NCBI GenBank assembly: GCA_958402495.1 | Contig: CATXTS010000041.1 | Coordinates: 1 to 14,073, forward strand | Reading direction: 5' to 3' | Length of the DNA: 14,073 bases | DNA from: an uncultured Clostridiaceae bacterium | GTDB lineage: Bacteria; Bacillota; Clostridia; TANB77; CAG-508 | Shown: positions 6,657 to 13,048 of the stretch, piece after piece | Layout of the letters: every line of letters starts with the position of its first letter | Position numbering within the stretch: position 1 is the stretch's first letter | Position numbers and translations under genes: made by a program | The notes under the pieces: model-generated | What the model saw: only the letters and a program-made list of their open reading frames with translations | Database searches by the model: none | Told to the model about the DNA's origin: nothing

Positions 6657-8036
6657 ATGTATACACTAGAAGAAATAGCAAAAATTACAGAAGGAAAAAT
6701 TTTAAAAGGAGATGTACAAACGGGTATTACTGAATTTAGTATTCGCGGCAGAGAACACCAGAAAGGTGCGTTTTATATGCCTATTTTTTGTAATGAAGAT
6801 AGGCAGGCATATATTATAGATGCTGTAAAAGCAGGTGCTACTGGCTATATGATTAGCAGTCAGTATGATAGAAAAGAAGCTATTATAGAAGAGAGTTTAA
6901 AGCTAAATCCCGAAATAATGATTTTACAAGTAGAAAATATCAATCAAGCTATCTACAAAATGGCGATGGAAAGTAGACAACAAAATAAGATAATTCCTAT
7001 TATAGCAGTAACAGGAAGTGTTGGAAAAACTAGCATTTGTGCTATGCTAACTAGTATTTTAAAACAAGAAAAAGTAGTACTATCTGATGAAGGAAGTAAT
7101 CATAATACAAGAGTGCTATTGTCTCATTTATTATTAAATATACAAAACTATGAAATAGCGGTTTTAGAAGTAGGAATTGCTAGTAAAAATACGATGGAAC
7201 CAATGGCTAAATTATTAGAACCATCCATAGCAGTTATCAATAATATAGGAACAGCCCATATTGGAAATTTAGGAAGTAGAGAGAGTATTTTAAAGGAAAA
7301 ATTAGAATTAACAAAACATATGCAAGGAGAAAAGCTTGTCTTTTTGAATGAAGAGGATGATTTATTAAGGAAGGTAGAATTAGAGGAGGAGAATACGGTA
7401 TACAGATTTAGTTTAAAAGAGGCAAGTCGTATACAACAACAAGAACATAATATAATTTTTCAAACAAAAGTATATGGCAAGGAAACTTCTTTTAAGTTAC
7501 ATGCTTATGGTGAACATAGTGTCTCTAATGCCATTTGTGCAATTCGTATAGCAGAACATTTTAACATAAAACAGGAAAATATACAAAAAGGAATTGAATG
7601 TTATAGAAGTATACCTAGAAGATTTGAAGTAATTGACCAAAAGGGATATACCATAATCGATGATACGTATAATGCAAGCGTAGCTTCTATGGAAGCTGGG
7701 ATTACAAATGCCAATCTTATAAAAAAGTGTAAAAGAAGGATAGCTGTTTTAGGAGATATGTTGGAGTTAGGCGATTATGCAAAAGAATTACATATAAAAG
7801 TGGGCAAGATTTTTGAAATAGTAGATTTTGAAATGCTATTAACATATGGAGAAAAGGCAAGTTATATAGCAGAAGTAGCAAAACCTTATATGCAAGGCAA
7901 AGTTATAAAACATTTTGATACCCAAGAAGCATTAATAGATTTTTTGTTATCGGAAGTAAAAGAAGAAGACTTACTATATTTTAAAGCTTCTAAAAAAATG
8001 GGTTTTGATAAAATAGTAAAAAAGCTATTAGAGTAA
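6657..8036 (+). CDS. murF: MurF-like UDP-MurNAc-tripeptide:D-Ala-D-Ala ligase
   Basis: A 459-residue cytoplasmic Mur ligase, the family that adds amino acids to the UDP-MurNAc stem peptide; MurF adds D-Ala-D-Ala. The three-domain order is visible: an N-terminal nucleotide-binding domain (residues 1-105), the ATPase domain with P-loop TGSVGKTS (119-126), INNIGTAHIGNLGSRESI (194-211) and the probable carbamylated Lys215, then the C-terminal domain with IPRRFEVI (319-326), IDDTYNAS (334-341), LGDMLELG (365-372) and KASKKMGFDKIV (443-454). Length and order are normal for MurF. Divergent points are GSVGKTS for the usual GSNGKTT and HNTRVLLSHLLLN (149-161) where MurF normally has an NN-x-x-G-x-P stretch. 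It stands alone with its own promoter, away from any cell-wall cluster, so it may be a second, divergent MurF-type enzyme rather than the main one. Confidence 0.85.
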   Translation: MYTLEEIAKITEGKILKGDVQTGITEFSIRGREHQKGAFYMPIFCNEDRQAYIIDAVKAGATGYMISSQYDRKEAIIEESLKLNPEIMILQVENINQAIYKMAMESRQQNKIIPIIAVTGSVGKTSICAMLTSILKQEKVVLSDEGSNHNTRVLLSHLLLNIQNYEIAVLEVGIASKNTMEPMAKLLEPSIAVINNIGTAHIGNLGSRESILKEKLELTKHMQGEKLVFLNEEDDLLRKVELEEENTVYRFSLKEASRIQQQEHNIIFQTKVYGKETSFKLHAYGEHSVSNAICAIRIAEHFNIKQENIQKGIECYRSIPRRFEVIDQKGYTIIDDTYNASVASMEAGITNANLIKKCKRRIAVLGDMLELGDYAKELHIKVGKIFEIVDFEMLLTYGEKASYIAEVAKPYMQGKVIKHFDTQEALIDFLLSEVKEEDLLYFKASKKMGFDKIVKKLLE

Positions 8037-8069
8037 GAAAAAAATTCAATAATTCAAATTATATTACTA

Positions 8070-8128
8070 AAAAAATAGAATATAAACGATGGAAAATGCA
8101 TCGTCTATATTCTATGATTTTTTCTTTT
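8070..8128. terminator. Bidirectional terminator between convergent genes
   Basis: A 17-bp stem with one mismatch (8075-8091 with 8099-8115) around a 7-base loop, followed on the + strand by ATTTTTTCTTTT. On the minus strand the same hairpin is followed by a T run (the A run at 8070-8075). It can therefore end both the murF-like gene (stop at 8036) and the minus-strand gene whose stop is at 8208. Confidence 0.82.
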
Positions 8129-8162
8129 GAAAATCTAAATATTAATGTTCTTCTTAGGTGTT

Positions 8163-8184
8163 TATAAAATATAATAGGAGGTGG
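8163..8184 (+). promoter_or_regulatory. Orphan -10-like sequence and perfect Shine-Dalgarno site with no gene
   Basis: TATAAT at 8170-8175 is followed directly by AGGAGGTGG (8176-8184), a full match to the 16S rRNA tail, on the + strand. No ATG, GTG or TTG in the right place opens a frame of useful length: the GTG inside the site reaches a stop after five codons. The frame that stays open (from about 8192 to 8286) begins with ATT and runs antisense to the minus-strand gene. It may be a relic of a lost gene or chance. Confidence 0.3.
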
Positions 8185-8207
8185 ATACTATATTTTAAAT
8201 AGACAAA

Positions 8208-8450
8208 TTATTTTTCACAGTAATAACAATTACAAGTTATCTTACATTTGTCCTTACAAGAACAATGATAAATTATTCCAAAAATGACCACTAGAGCTAA
8301 CAATATTGCTGCAGCAATTAGACCAACAATAAGACCTATTATAGGAAGAAGACTTCCTATTGCAACGCCTACTGCTAAAATAAATAATGCTGTGAATAAA
8401 GTTAAAAAGCTCTTTATGATACAACAAAAATTTTGATTTCTTTCTTTCAT
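8208..8450 (-). CDS. Small two-helix membrane protein with cysteine-rich tail
   Basis: An 80-residue protein, the only convincing minus-strand gene. A short Cys-Cys N-terminus (Cys9, Cys10) leads into two adjacent hydrophobic helices (about residues 14-34 and 37-60) rich in Gly and Ala, followed by a tail HCSCKDKC and ITCNCYYC with six cysteines at 63, 65, 69, 73, 75 and 78. With a helical hairpin both ends fall on the same side of the membrane, so eight cysteines could act together, for example in metal or Fe-S binding or in thiol chemistry; that is inference. The family is not recognised. GAGGGTGG (8460-8467, minus strand) gives the start at 8450; the nearer upstream ATG is followed by a stop. 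It converges on the murF-like gene and shares its terminator. Confidence 0.72.
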   Translation of the reverse strand: MKERNQNFCCIIKSFLTLFTALFILAVGVAIGSLLPIIGLIVGLIAAAILLALVVIFGIIYHCSCKDKCKITCNCYYCEK

Positions 8451-8490
8451 TTATGCATCACCACCCTCAATATATAGTATGTTAGATAAT

Positions 8491-8619
8491 CAGAAATGAC
8501 TACAATATTCGACAAAATATATTATTTTATTCCAAAGTAATATATAGTTTTTCCTCATTTCTCTATAAGTTTTTAAATACAGTTAAATGCTTATTTTACA
8601 AGTATGGTGGTCATTTCTG
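8491..8619. repeat. 129-base element bounded by imperfect inverted repeats
   Basis: CAGAAATGAC at 8491-8500 is matched by its exact complement at 8610-8619. The match extends inward: 16 of the first 20 positions pair, and with one gap it goes on through an AAAATA block to about 28 bases. No clear target duplication flanks it and it holds no gene. It may be a small MITE-like relic, or a large hairpin in the leader of the minus-strand gene at 8450. A second inverted repeat, CTGTTTTTTGAA (8617-8628) with TTCAAAAACAG (8669-8679), overlaps its right end. Confidence 0.5.
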
Positions 8620-8644
8620 TTTTTTGAAGAGGCTTCCATATACG

Positions 8645-8673
8645 GTTATAAATTCTTATATTTTTACGTTCAA
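8645..8673 (-). promoter_or_regulatory. Possible minus-strand promoter for the cysteine-rich membrane protein
   Basis: Read on the minus strand, TTGAAC (8673-8668), a 17-base spacer and TATAAC (8650-8645). Transcription from near 8638 would give a leader of about 190 bases that includes the inverted-repeat structure at 8491-8619. Sequence match only; a nearer promoter cannot be excluded. Confidence 0.35.
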
Positions 8674-8735
8674 AAACAGTAAAATCATAGTAAACTTTTT
8701 GCTTCAAATAATCCCGTAGCAATTTTCATAAAATG

Positions 8736-8744
8736 TGATATAAT
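8736..8744 (+). promoter_or_regulatory. Extended -10 promoter of the GNAT gene
   Basis: TGaTATAAT, a perfect extended -10, with only a weak -35 (GTAGCA at 8716-8721). Predicted start near 8751, followed by the AGGAGG site at 8817-8822, so the leader is about 79 bases. Apart from this promoter and the inverted repeats, the 379-base gap 8451-8829 shows no gene. Confidence 0.6.
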
Positions 8745-8829
8745 GTATGTAGTAAAAAATAGTAATTTGAAAGTCAGATTAATGATAAAAAGATATAATA
8801 TTAAAAATAGATAGTTAGGAGGTATAGTA

Positions 8830-9373
8830 ATGCAAAAGATAGAAACAGATAGATTAATTTTAAGAAATTGGAATAAAGATGATAGATATGACTTAATGGA
8901 AGGGTTAAATGATATTGAAGTAACACAATGGAAAGGGTATGATAATTATCCATATACTATCGAAGATGCAGATAAAGAAATAAAAGCCATCTTAAAAAAA
9001 TATAAAAAAGGAAATTATTATAATTGGGCAATAGTTTTAAAATCTGAAAATAAAGTAATAGGACGAGTTGGTTTGTATGAGATATATGATAATGTAGCAC
9101 ATGGTGGTGGAATATGGATTAATCGTAAATACTGGAATAAACGGATATGCAACAGAAGCAATGAAAGCAAGAACACAATTTGCATTTGAAAAGTTAAATT
9201 TAAGAAAAATAGAAAATAGTTTTTTTGAAGGAAATGAAGTTTCATGGAAACTTCAAAAAAAATTAGGTTATAAAATTGAAGGACTAAAAAGAGAATCTAT
9301 TCAATGCAAAGCTGATGGAATAATAAAGAATGAATATATAACTGGTGTATTAAAAAGTGAATGGATAAAATAA
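8830..9373 (+). pseudogene. GNAT-family acetyltransferase (RimJ/RimL type), broken by a one-base frameshift
   Basis: Two overlapping frames make one GNAT N-acetyltransferase. Frame 1 from ATG 8830 (AGGAGG at 8817-8822) encodes IETDRLILRNWNKDD, then IGRVGLYEI and GGIWINRKYWNK, the usual start and middle of the RimJ/RimL group. At about 9142 the frame must move by one base: dropping the C at 9142 joins WNK to GYATEAMKART, the acetyl-CoA loop, which continues in the second frame to the stop at 9371-9373 (FEKLNLRKIENS, GNEVSWKLQKKLGY). The repaired protein would be about 180 residues, normal for the family. Without repair, frame 1 ends at 9189 after 119 residues and lacks the acetyl-CoA site, so the product should be inactive. 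The neighbouring A run makes a sequencing error possible. The upstream promoter and ribosome site are intact, so the damage looks recent. Confidence 0.85.
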
Positions 9374-9693
9374 AGAATTGATATCGATATTGTACTACCT
9401 AGAGAAAAAAACTTTGGTTAGAGAGATTTAATGATGAAAAATAGGATAAATTATAAAGACATACAATATACAATTTATCTTAATAGAAAAGGTAGTAAAC
9501 AAGACTTAATAGAACTCAAATTATTAAAAGAGAAGTTTAATAAGGAGAGTTTATTTCTATTTTAAAATAGCTAATAAAATTTAAATTGATTGAAAGTAGT
9601 AAAGTAGTAAATTGAACTAGAAATTTTGCCAATACTATTTAAATAAAATTTTTTTAATACAATTCACTATTTTTCATCAGAAAGCTAAACAAG
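9374..9693. other. 320-base gap with no convincing gene
   Basis: Only fragments are seen. A short open stretch (about 9377-9421) reads IDIDIVLPREKNFG and stops, and a 44-codon frame follows at 9431-9565. An AT-only hairpin with AAATTTT (9621-9627) and AAAATTT (9645-9651), followed by T residues, is too weak to call a terminator. The stretch lies between two broken genes and may be eroded coding DNA. Confidence 0.45.
9431..9565 (+). CDS. Possible 44-residue hypothetical ORF
   Basis: ATG ATG at 9431 opens a frame of 44 codons ending with TAA at 9563-9565. The peptide is basic and Leu/Lys-rich (YTIYLNRKGS, then LIELKLLKEKF), with no membrane segment. The only ribosome site is a weak GAGAGA about five bases upstream, and no family is recognised. 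In DNA this AT-rich such a frame can occur by chance; it is listed because the region between the two pseudogenes holds nothing better. Confidence 0.18.
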   Translation: MMKNRINYKDIQYTIYLNRKGSKQDLIELKLLKEKFNKESLFLF

Positions 9694-9708
9694 TTGTCTA
9701 GCAATCTA

Positions 9709-9737
9709 TATACAAAAAATAGAGAATATGTTATAGT
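9709..9737 (+). promoter_or_regulatory. Possible promoter of the pepC pseudogene
   Basis: TATACA (9709-9714), 17 bases, then TATAGT (9732-9737) with TGt in front (9729-9731). The start would be near 9744, leaving a very short leader before AGGTG at 9747-9751 and the ATG at 9757. This is plausible but weaker than the other promoters here. Confidence 0.4.
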
Positions 9738-9756
9738 CAGATTGGTAGGTGATATG

Positions 9757-11069
9757 ATGGAAAAGAATATAACTTTAGAAGAAATTAAAGAATTTGGAGA
9801 GGCATATCATAAAGAAGATTGGAATTTGCAAATAGAAAATATGATTACTAAAAATGGCTTAGAAAATAGTTGTATGAATAAAGAGGTAATTATGGAAAAT
9901 TCACCAGTTTTTAATTTAGAATTGCCAGAAACAACTATACAAAACCAAAGGGATAGTCATAAATGTTGGATATATGCAGGTTTAAATATGATTTTACTAA
10001 TAACTTAAATATAGATGTAACTAAATTAGAGTTATCGAATAATTATATTGCATTTTTTGATAAATTAGAAAAATCAAATAATGCTTATGAGAACATCATC
10101 CAACTAGAAACGACTTCTCTTGACTTTATAAATCAGAAGAATATAGTAACATATTGTGTAGCAGAAGGTGGTTATTGGACTTGGTTTGTAGCCATTGTAA
10201 ATAAGTATGGAATAGTACCTAAAAGTAAAATGCCGGATGTTAAGGAAAGTATGGATTTTCAAAAGTTAGAAGCAGTATTTACAGAAAAAGTAAAAAAAGA
10301 TATTATACAGATTTTAAAATTAAAAGAAAATCAGGAGAGTTTAGAAAGTCTAAGAAGGTTTAAAAAGCAATGTTTAAGAGAAAATTATTTTTTGCTTTCT
10401 AAAGTACTAGGTGAGCCCCCAAAAAGCTTCGACTATGAATATAAAGATAAACAGAATCATTATCTAAGATATGTAGATATAACACCATTGGAGTTTAAAG
10501 AGAAATTTTTGAAATTACAATTGGATGATTTCATTTCTATTGGAAATGTGCCTATGTATAATAAGAAATATAATCGTAAATATAGAAAAGCTTATCTTGG
10601 CAATGTTTTTGAAGGTAGTTATGTAGAATTTATAAATTTGCAAATAGAAGAATTGAAAAGAATGACAATAGAACAATTAAAAGATGGTGTTCCTGTTTGG
10701 CTAGGTACACATATTCAAAAATGCAGAGACACAGAGTCTGGGGTATTAGATAGCCGTTTATATGATTATGATAAAATTTTAGGATTTCATAGCTTAAGTA
10801 AAGAAGAATCCTTAAATTTACGAGATATAGATATGCAACATGCCATGGTGTTTAAAGGTGTGAATTTAATAGATAACAAGCCCAATAGATGGAAAGTGGA
10901 AGATAGTTATGGAGATAAAGAAAAGGTAAATGGCTATTACATTATGAATGATAATTTCTTTGAGAAGTTTGTTTTAAATGTGATTATCAATAAAAAGTAT
11001 CTAACGGAGGAACAAAGAAAAATATGGAAGGAAGAGCCAATTTTATTTGAAGTAGGAGAAGGATTTTAA
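9757..11069 (+). pseudogene. pepC: PepC-type cysteine aminopeptidase (bleomycin hydrolase family, C1), frameshifted
   Basis: Two frames together encode a PepC/bleomycin hydrolase of about 437 residues, the normal size. Frame 1 from ATG 9757 gives MEKNITLEEIKEFGEAY, VFNLELP and the active-site block QNQRDSHKCWIYAGLN (Gln64, Cys70), then runs into a stop at 10006-10008. The protein continues in another frame from about 9996 (TNNLNIDVTKLELSNNY, then FFDKLEKSNNAYENII) through GGYWTW, the catalytic His at 10839-10841 (HAMVFKGV) and RWKVEDSYGD. The break lies between 9988 and 10004 and equals loss of one base, or of four if the usual spacing of 15 residues between LN and ELS is counted. The catalytic Asn of the KVENSxG motif is Asp here (GAT at 10902-10904). 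Two defects in one enzyme argue for a real pseudogene. An internal ATG (9963) in the second frame lacks the active-site Cys. Confidence 0.87.
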
Positions 11070-11118
11070 TAGATGCCTAAGAAACTAAAATAGAAAAGGA
11101 AAAAAAATATATAATTTT

Positions 11119-11162
11119 AAGACTGCAAGGAAGAATGCTACTTCTTTGTAGTCTTTTGTTTT
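11119..11162 (+). terminator. Rho-independent terminator after pepC
   Basis: A 15-bp stem with two G-U pairs (11119-11133 with 11141-11155), a 7-base loop and a TTGTTTT tail (11156-11162). Confidence 0.85.
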
Positions 11163-11257
11163 GGAAAATTAAATTCTATACAAGAAATATAAACAAAAGA
11201 AAAGTATCAGCATATCTTCTTTACAATCATATACTATAAAAAAGGAGGATAGGGAAA

Positions 11258-12436
11258 ATGAATGATTTTGAAGAAGGAAAAGTCATAGTAGCTCTAAATA
11301 AAAATTTTAATTCTACTTCCATTGACACATATATGCCTTATATATTAGAAGGTATAGAGGTACAAAGTGTAGAGTGGATATTTCATTCTAATAAGCTAAA
11401 TAATAAAGAAGAAATAGGAGACGTTTTGTTAATTAATTTGAAAAAGAAAGAAAAATTAGAAGTAATAAGTGCTATAGAAAAACTTTCTAAGAATCCATAT
11501 GTAATTTATGCAGAACCAGACTATTTATATGACATGGATGTAATTCCAAATGATGCGGAATTCAAATATCTTTGGGGAATGGAAAAAATTAATGCGCCAT
11601 CTGCATGGAATTATACTACAGGAAGATATCAGGTAGTAGTAGGAGTGTTAGATAGTGGTATAGATTATATGCATCCAGATATAAAAGAAAATATGTGGAG
11701 TTCCATGGATGGACAATACAAAAATGGATGGAATTTTGTTGATAATACACCAGACCCTATGGATAGAACTAACCATGGAACACATGTTGCTGGCACCATC
11801 GGTGCTATAGGAAATAATTTTATTGGTGTTACAGGCGTATGTTGGCAAATACAAGTAGCTGCTTTTAAAATTGGTGATAATCGTGTGGATTTAGCAGCAG
11901 CTATGAAAGCTATTTATTTTGCTAATAGAATGGAAATTCCTATTTTGAATAATAGCTGGGGAGGACGTAATTACTCTCCTATTTTAAAAGCTGCCATAGA
12001 ACAATATGATGGATTATTTATAGCTTCAGCAGGTAATAATGGTTCTAATAATGATTATTTTCCAATCTATCCCGCATCTTATGATTGTGATAATATTATT
12101 TCTGTAGCAGCTACCAACCAAGAAAATACGTTAGCTTCTTTTTCAAATTATGGAGCAAAGAGTGTAGATATTGCTGCACCTGGAACTAATATTTTGAGTA
12201 CAACTTTAAATGGAGAATATAGTTATAAAAATGGAACTTCTATGGCGGCACCTCATGTGGCGGGAGCAGCCGCATTATTAAAATCTTATATGCCCTATTT
12301 AACTACATTAGAAATAAAAAGATTAATTTTATCTAGTGCAGATAAGTATATCAGTTTAGAGAGAAAATTATTAACAGAAGGTAGTTTAAATGTGTATTCT
12401 ATGATGGAAATGTCTAATTTTATAGGATTAGCATAA
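11258..12436 (+). CDS. Subtilisin-family serine protease (S8) with prodomain and no signal peptide
   Basis: A 392-residue subtilase with the full catalytic set: Asp132 (GVLDSGID), His173 (NHGTHVAG), the oxyanion Asn260 (ASAGNNG) and Ser328 (NGTSMAAPHVAG). Residues 1-100 form a proteinase-inhibitor-I9-like propeptide (KVIVALNKNF, then VISAIEKLSKNPYVIYAEPDY), which normally folds and caps the enzyme until cleaved. Mature domain begins near residue 101 (DAEFKYLWGMEKINAPSAW). No signal peptide is present: the N-terminus MNDFEEGKVIV is charged, and an in-frame stop at 11237-11239 with AGGAGG at 11243-11248 fixes the start. Intracellular subtilisins have much shorter propeptides, so where this enzyme acts is unclear; it could be cytoplasmic or leave by another route. 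It has its own unit after the pepC terminator. No clear promoter was found. Confidence 0.92.
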   Translation: MNDFEEGKVIVALNKNFNSTSIDTYMPYILEGIEVQSVEWIFHSNKLNNKEEIGDVLLINLKKKEKLEVISAIEKLSKNPYVIYAEPDYLYDMDVIPNDAEFKYLWGMEKINAPSAWNYTTGRYQVVVGVLDSGIDYMHPDIKENMWSSMDGQYKNGWNFVDNTPDPMDRTNHGTHVAGTIGAIGNNFIGVTGVCWQIQVAAFKIGDNRVDLAAAMKAIYFANRMEIPILNNSWGGRNYSPILKAAIEQYDGLFIASAGNNGSNNDYFPIYPASYDCDNIISVAATNQENTLASFSNYGAKSVDIAAPGTNILSTTLNGEYSYKNGTSMAAPHVAGAAALLKSYMPYLTTLEIKRLILSSADKYISLERKLLTEGSLNVYSMMEMSNFIGLA

Positions 12437-12446
12437 AAAAATTAAG

Positions 12447-12475
12447 TTTTTAAGATATTAGAATTTACTTAAAAA
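12447..12475 (+). terminator. Weak candidate terminator after the subtilase gene
   Basis: TTTTTAAG (12447-12454) pairs with CTTAAAAA (12468-12475) across a 13-base loop. The stem is almost entirely A-T and the T-rich tail is interrupted, so this is only a possible end of transcription. Confidence 0.3.
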
Positions 12476-12500
12476 GTAGGTTCTATTTATTTTAAATGAT

Positions 12501-12529
12501 TTGTAATAAGTAAAATAATATGTTATAAA
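12501..12529 (+). promoter_or_regulatory. Promoter of the NTF2-like gene
   Basis: TTGTAA (12501-12506), a 17-base spacer and TATAAA (12524-12529) with TGt before it (12521-12523). The predicted start near 12536 lies after the ATG at 12529, which helps to rule that ATG out as the translation start. Confidence 0.78.
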
Positions 12530-12547
12530 TGTATATAAATATGATTA

Positions 12548-12553
12548 AGGAGG
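12548..12553 (+). promoter_or_regulatory. Ribosome binding site that fixes a GTG start
   Basis: AGGAGG lies eight bases before GTG at 12562. The in-frame ATG codons at 12529 and 12541 have no such site, and the first falls within the promoter, so GTG is the start. Confidence 0.78.
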
Positions 12554-12561
12554 AGTTACAA

Positions 12562-12936
12562 GTGGAAGAAAAATATGGAGAATGGGTTAAAAGATTTATG
12601 GAGTCATGGAAAAATTTAGATTGGAAGGAAACTGTGTCTTTAATTTCTAAAGAAGTAAAATATTATGAAAATCCAATAGATGAGCCATGTACTAGTTATG
12701 AAGAAGTAGTAAAGTTATGGGAGGTAGTAGAAGAAAATCAAAAAGATATAAGTTATCAATATAAAATACTAGCCTATAATGAGAAGGTATGTATTATAAA
12801 CTGGCAGATGGAAAGAACCTTTATACCAACAAATGAAAGACAATCCATAGATGGAATATTTGAAATATCGTTAGATAAGAGTGGTTTATTAAGTAATTTT
12901 AAACAATGGAGATTTACAAAAGTAGAAAAAAGATAA
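12562..12936 (+). CDS. NTF2/SnoaL-like small cytoplasmic protein
   Basis: A 124-residue protein beginning at GTG 12562 (AGGAGG at 12548-12553). The layout fits the NTF2-like cone fold: an N-terminal helix with FMESWKNLDWKETVSLISKEVKYYENP, a middle helical stretch (SYEEVVKLWEVVEENQKDI), then strands with KVCIINWQMERTF, SIDGIFEISLDKSGLLSNFKQWRF. The phrase NFKQWRF near the end is typical of nuclear-transport-factor-2-family proteins of unknown function in Firmicutes. Such folds serve as small enzymes, binding proteins or dimer scaffolds, and the role cannot be told from sequence. No signal peptide or membrane segment. It has its own promoter at 12501-12529 and no obvious terminator before the next gene, 112 bases downstream. 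Confidence 0.7.
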   Translation: MEEKYGEWVKRFMESWKNLDWKETVSLISKEVKYYENPIDEPCTSYEEVVKLWEVVEENQKDISYQYKILAYNEKVCIINWQMERTFIPTNERQSIDGIFEISLDKSGLLSNFKQWRFTKVEKR

Positions 12937-12943
12937 ATAAAAA

Positions 12944-12952
12944 TGTTAAAAT
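12944..12952 (+). promoter_or_regulatory. Possible extended -10 for the MBL-fold gene
   Basis: TGtTAAAAT with no -35 match at the right distance. It would start RNA near 12959, about 90 bases before the MBL-fold start codon. Confidence 0.4.
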
Positions 12953-13048
12953 AGCATTTAAGAGTAAAGAATAATAAGGTCTTTTATAAAATTAATTATT
13001 GAATAAGAAGCAAATATTTAATAAAATAAAAACGATGGAGGTGTGAAT

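Noticed and set aside
9136..9146. Programmed frameshifting in the GNAT gene
   Set aside because: No recognised slippery heptamer, shifty stop codon or downstream stimulatory structure was seen, and the family does not use frameshifting.
9101..9373. A separate 90-residue gene for the GNAT C-terminal part
   Set aside because: It starts inside the conserved WINRKYW block read out of frame and is explained by the one-base shift at 9142.
9381..9392. GATATCGATATT near-palindrome
   Set aside because: A short AT-rich near-palindrome with no partner site; it may simply be coding remnant.
9963..11069. A separate 368-residue gene starting at ATG 9963
   Set aside because: It is the second half of pepC in another frame: its first residues overlap the CWIYAGLN active-site block out of frame, it has no ribosome site, and it lacks the catalytic Cys.
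12529..12561. ATG 12529 as the start of the NTF2-like protein
   Set aside because: It overlaps the -10 box and precedes the predicted transcript start; the AGGAGG at 12548 serves GTG 12562.
13043..13048. GTG 13043 as the start of the MBL-fold protein
   Set aside because: It lies inside or next to the GGAGGTG ribosome site; ATG 13049 has the right spacing.
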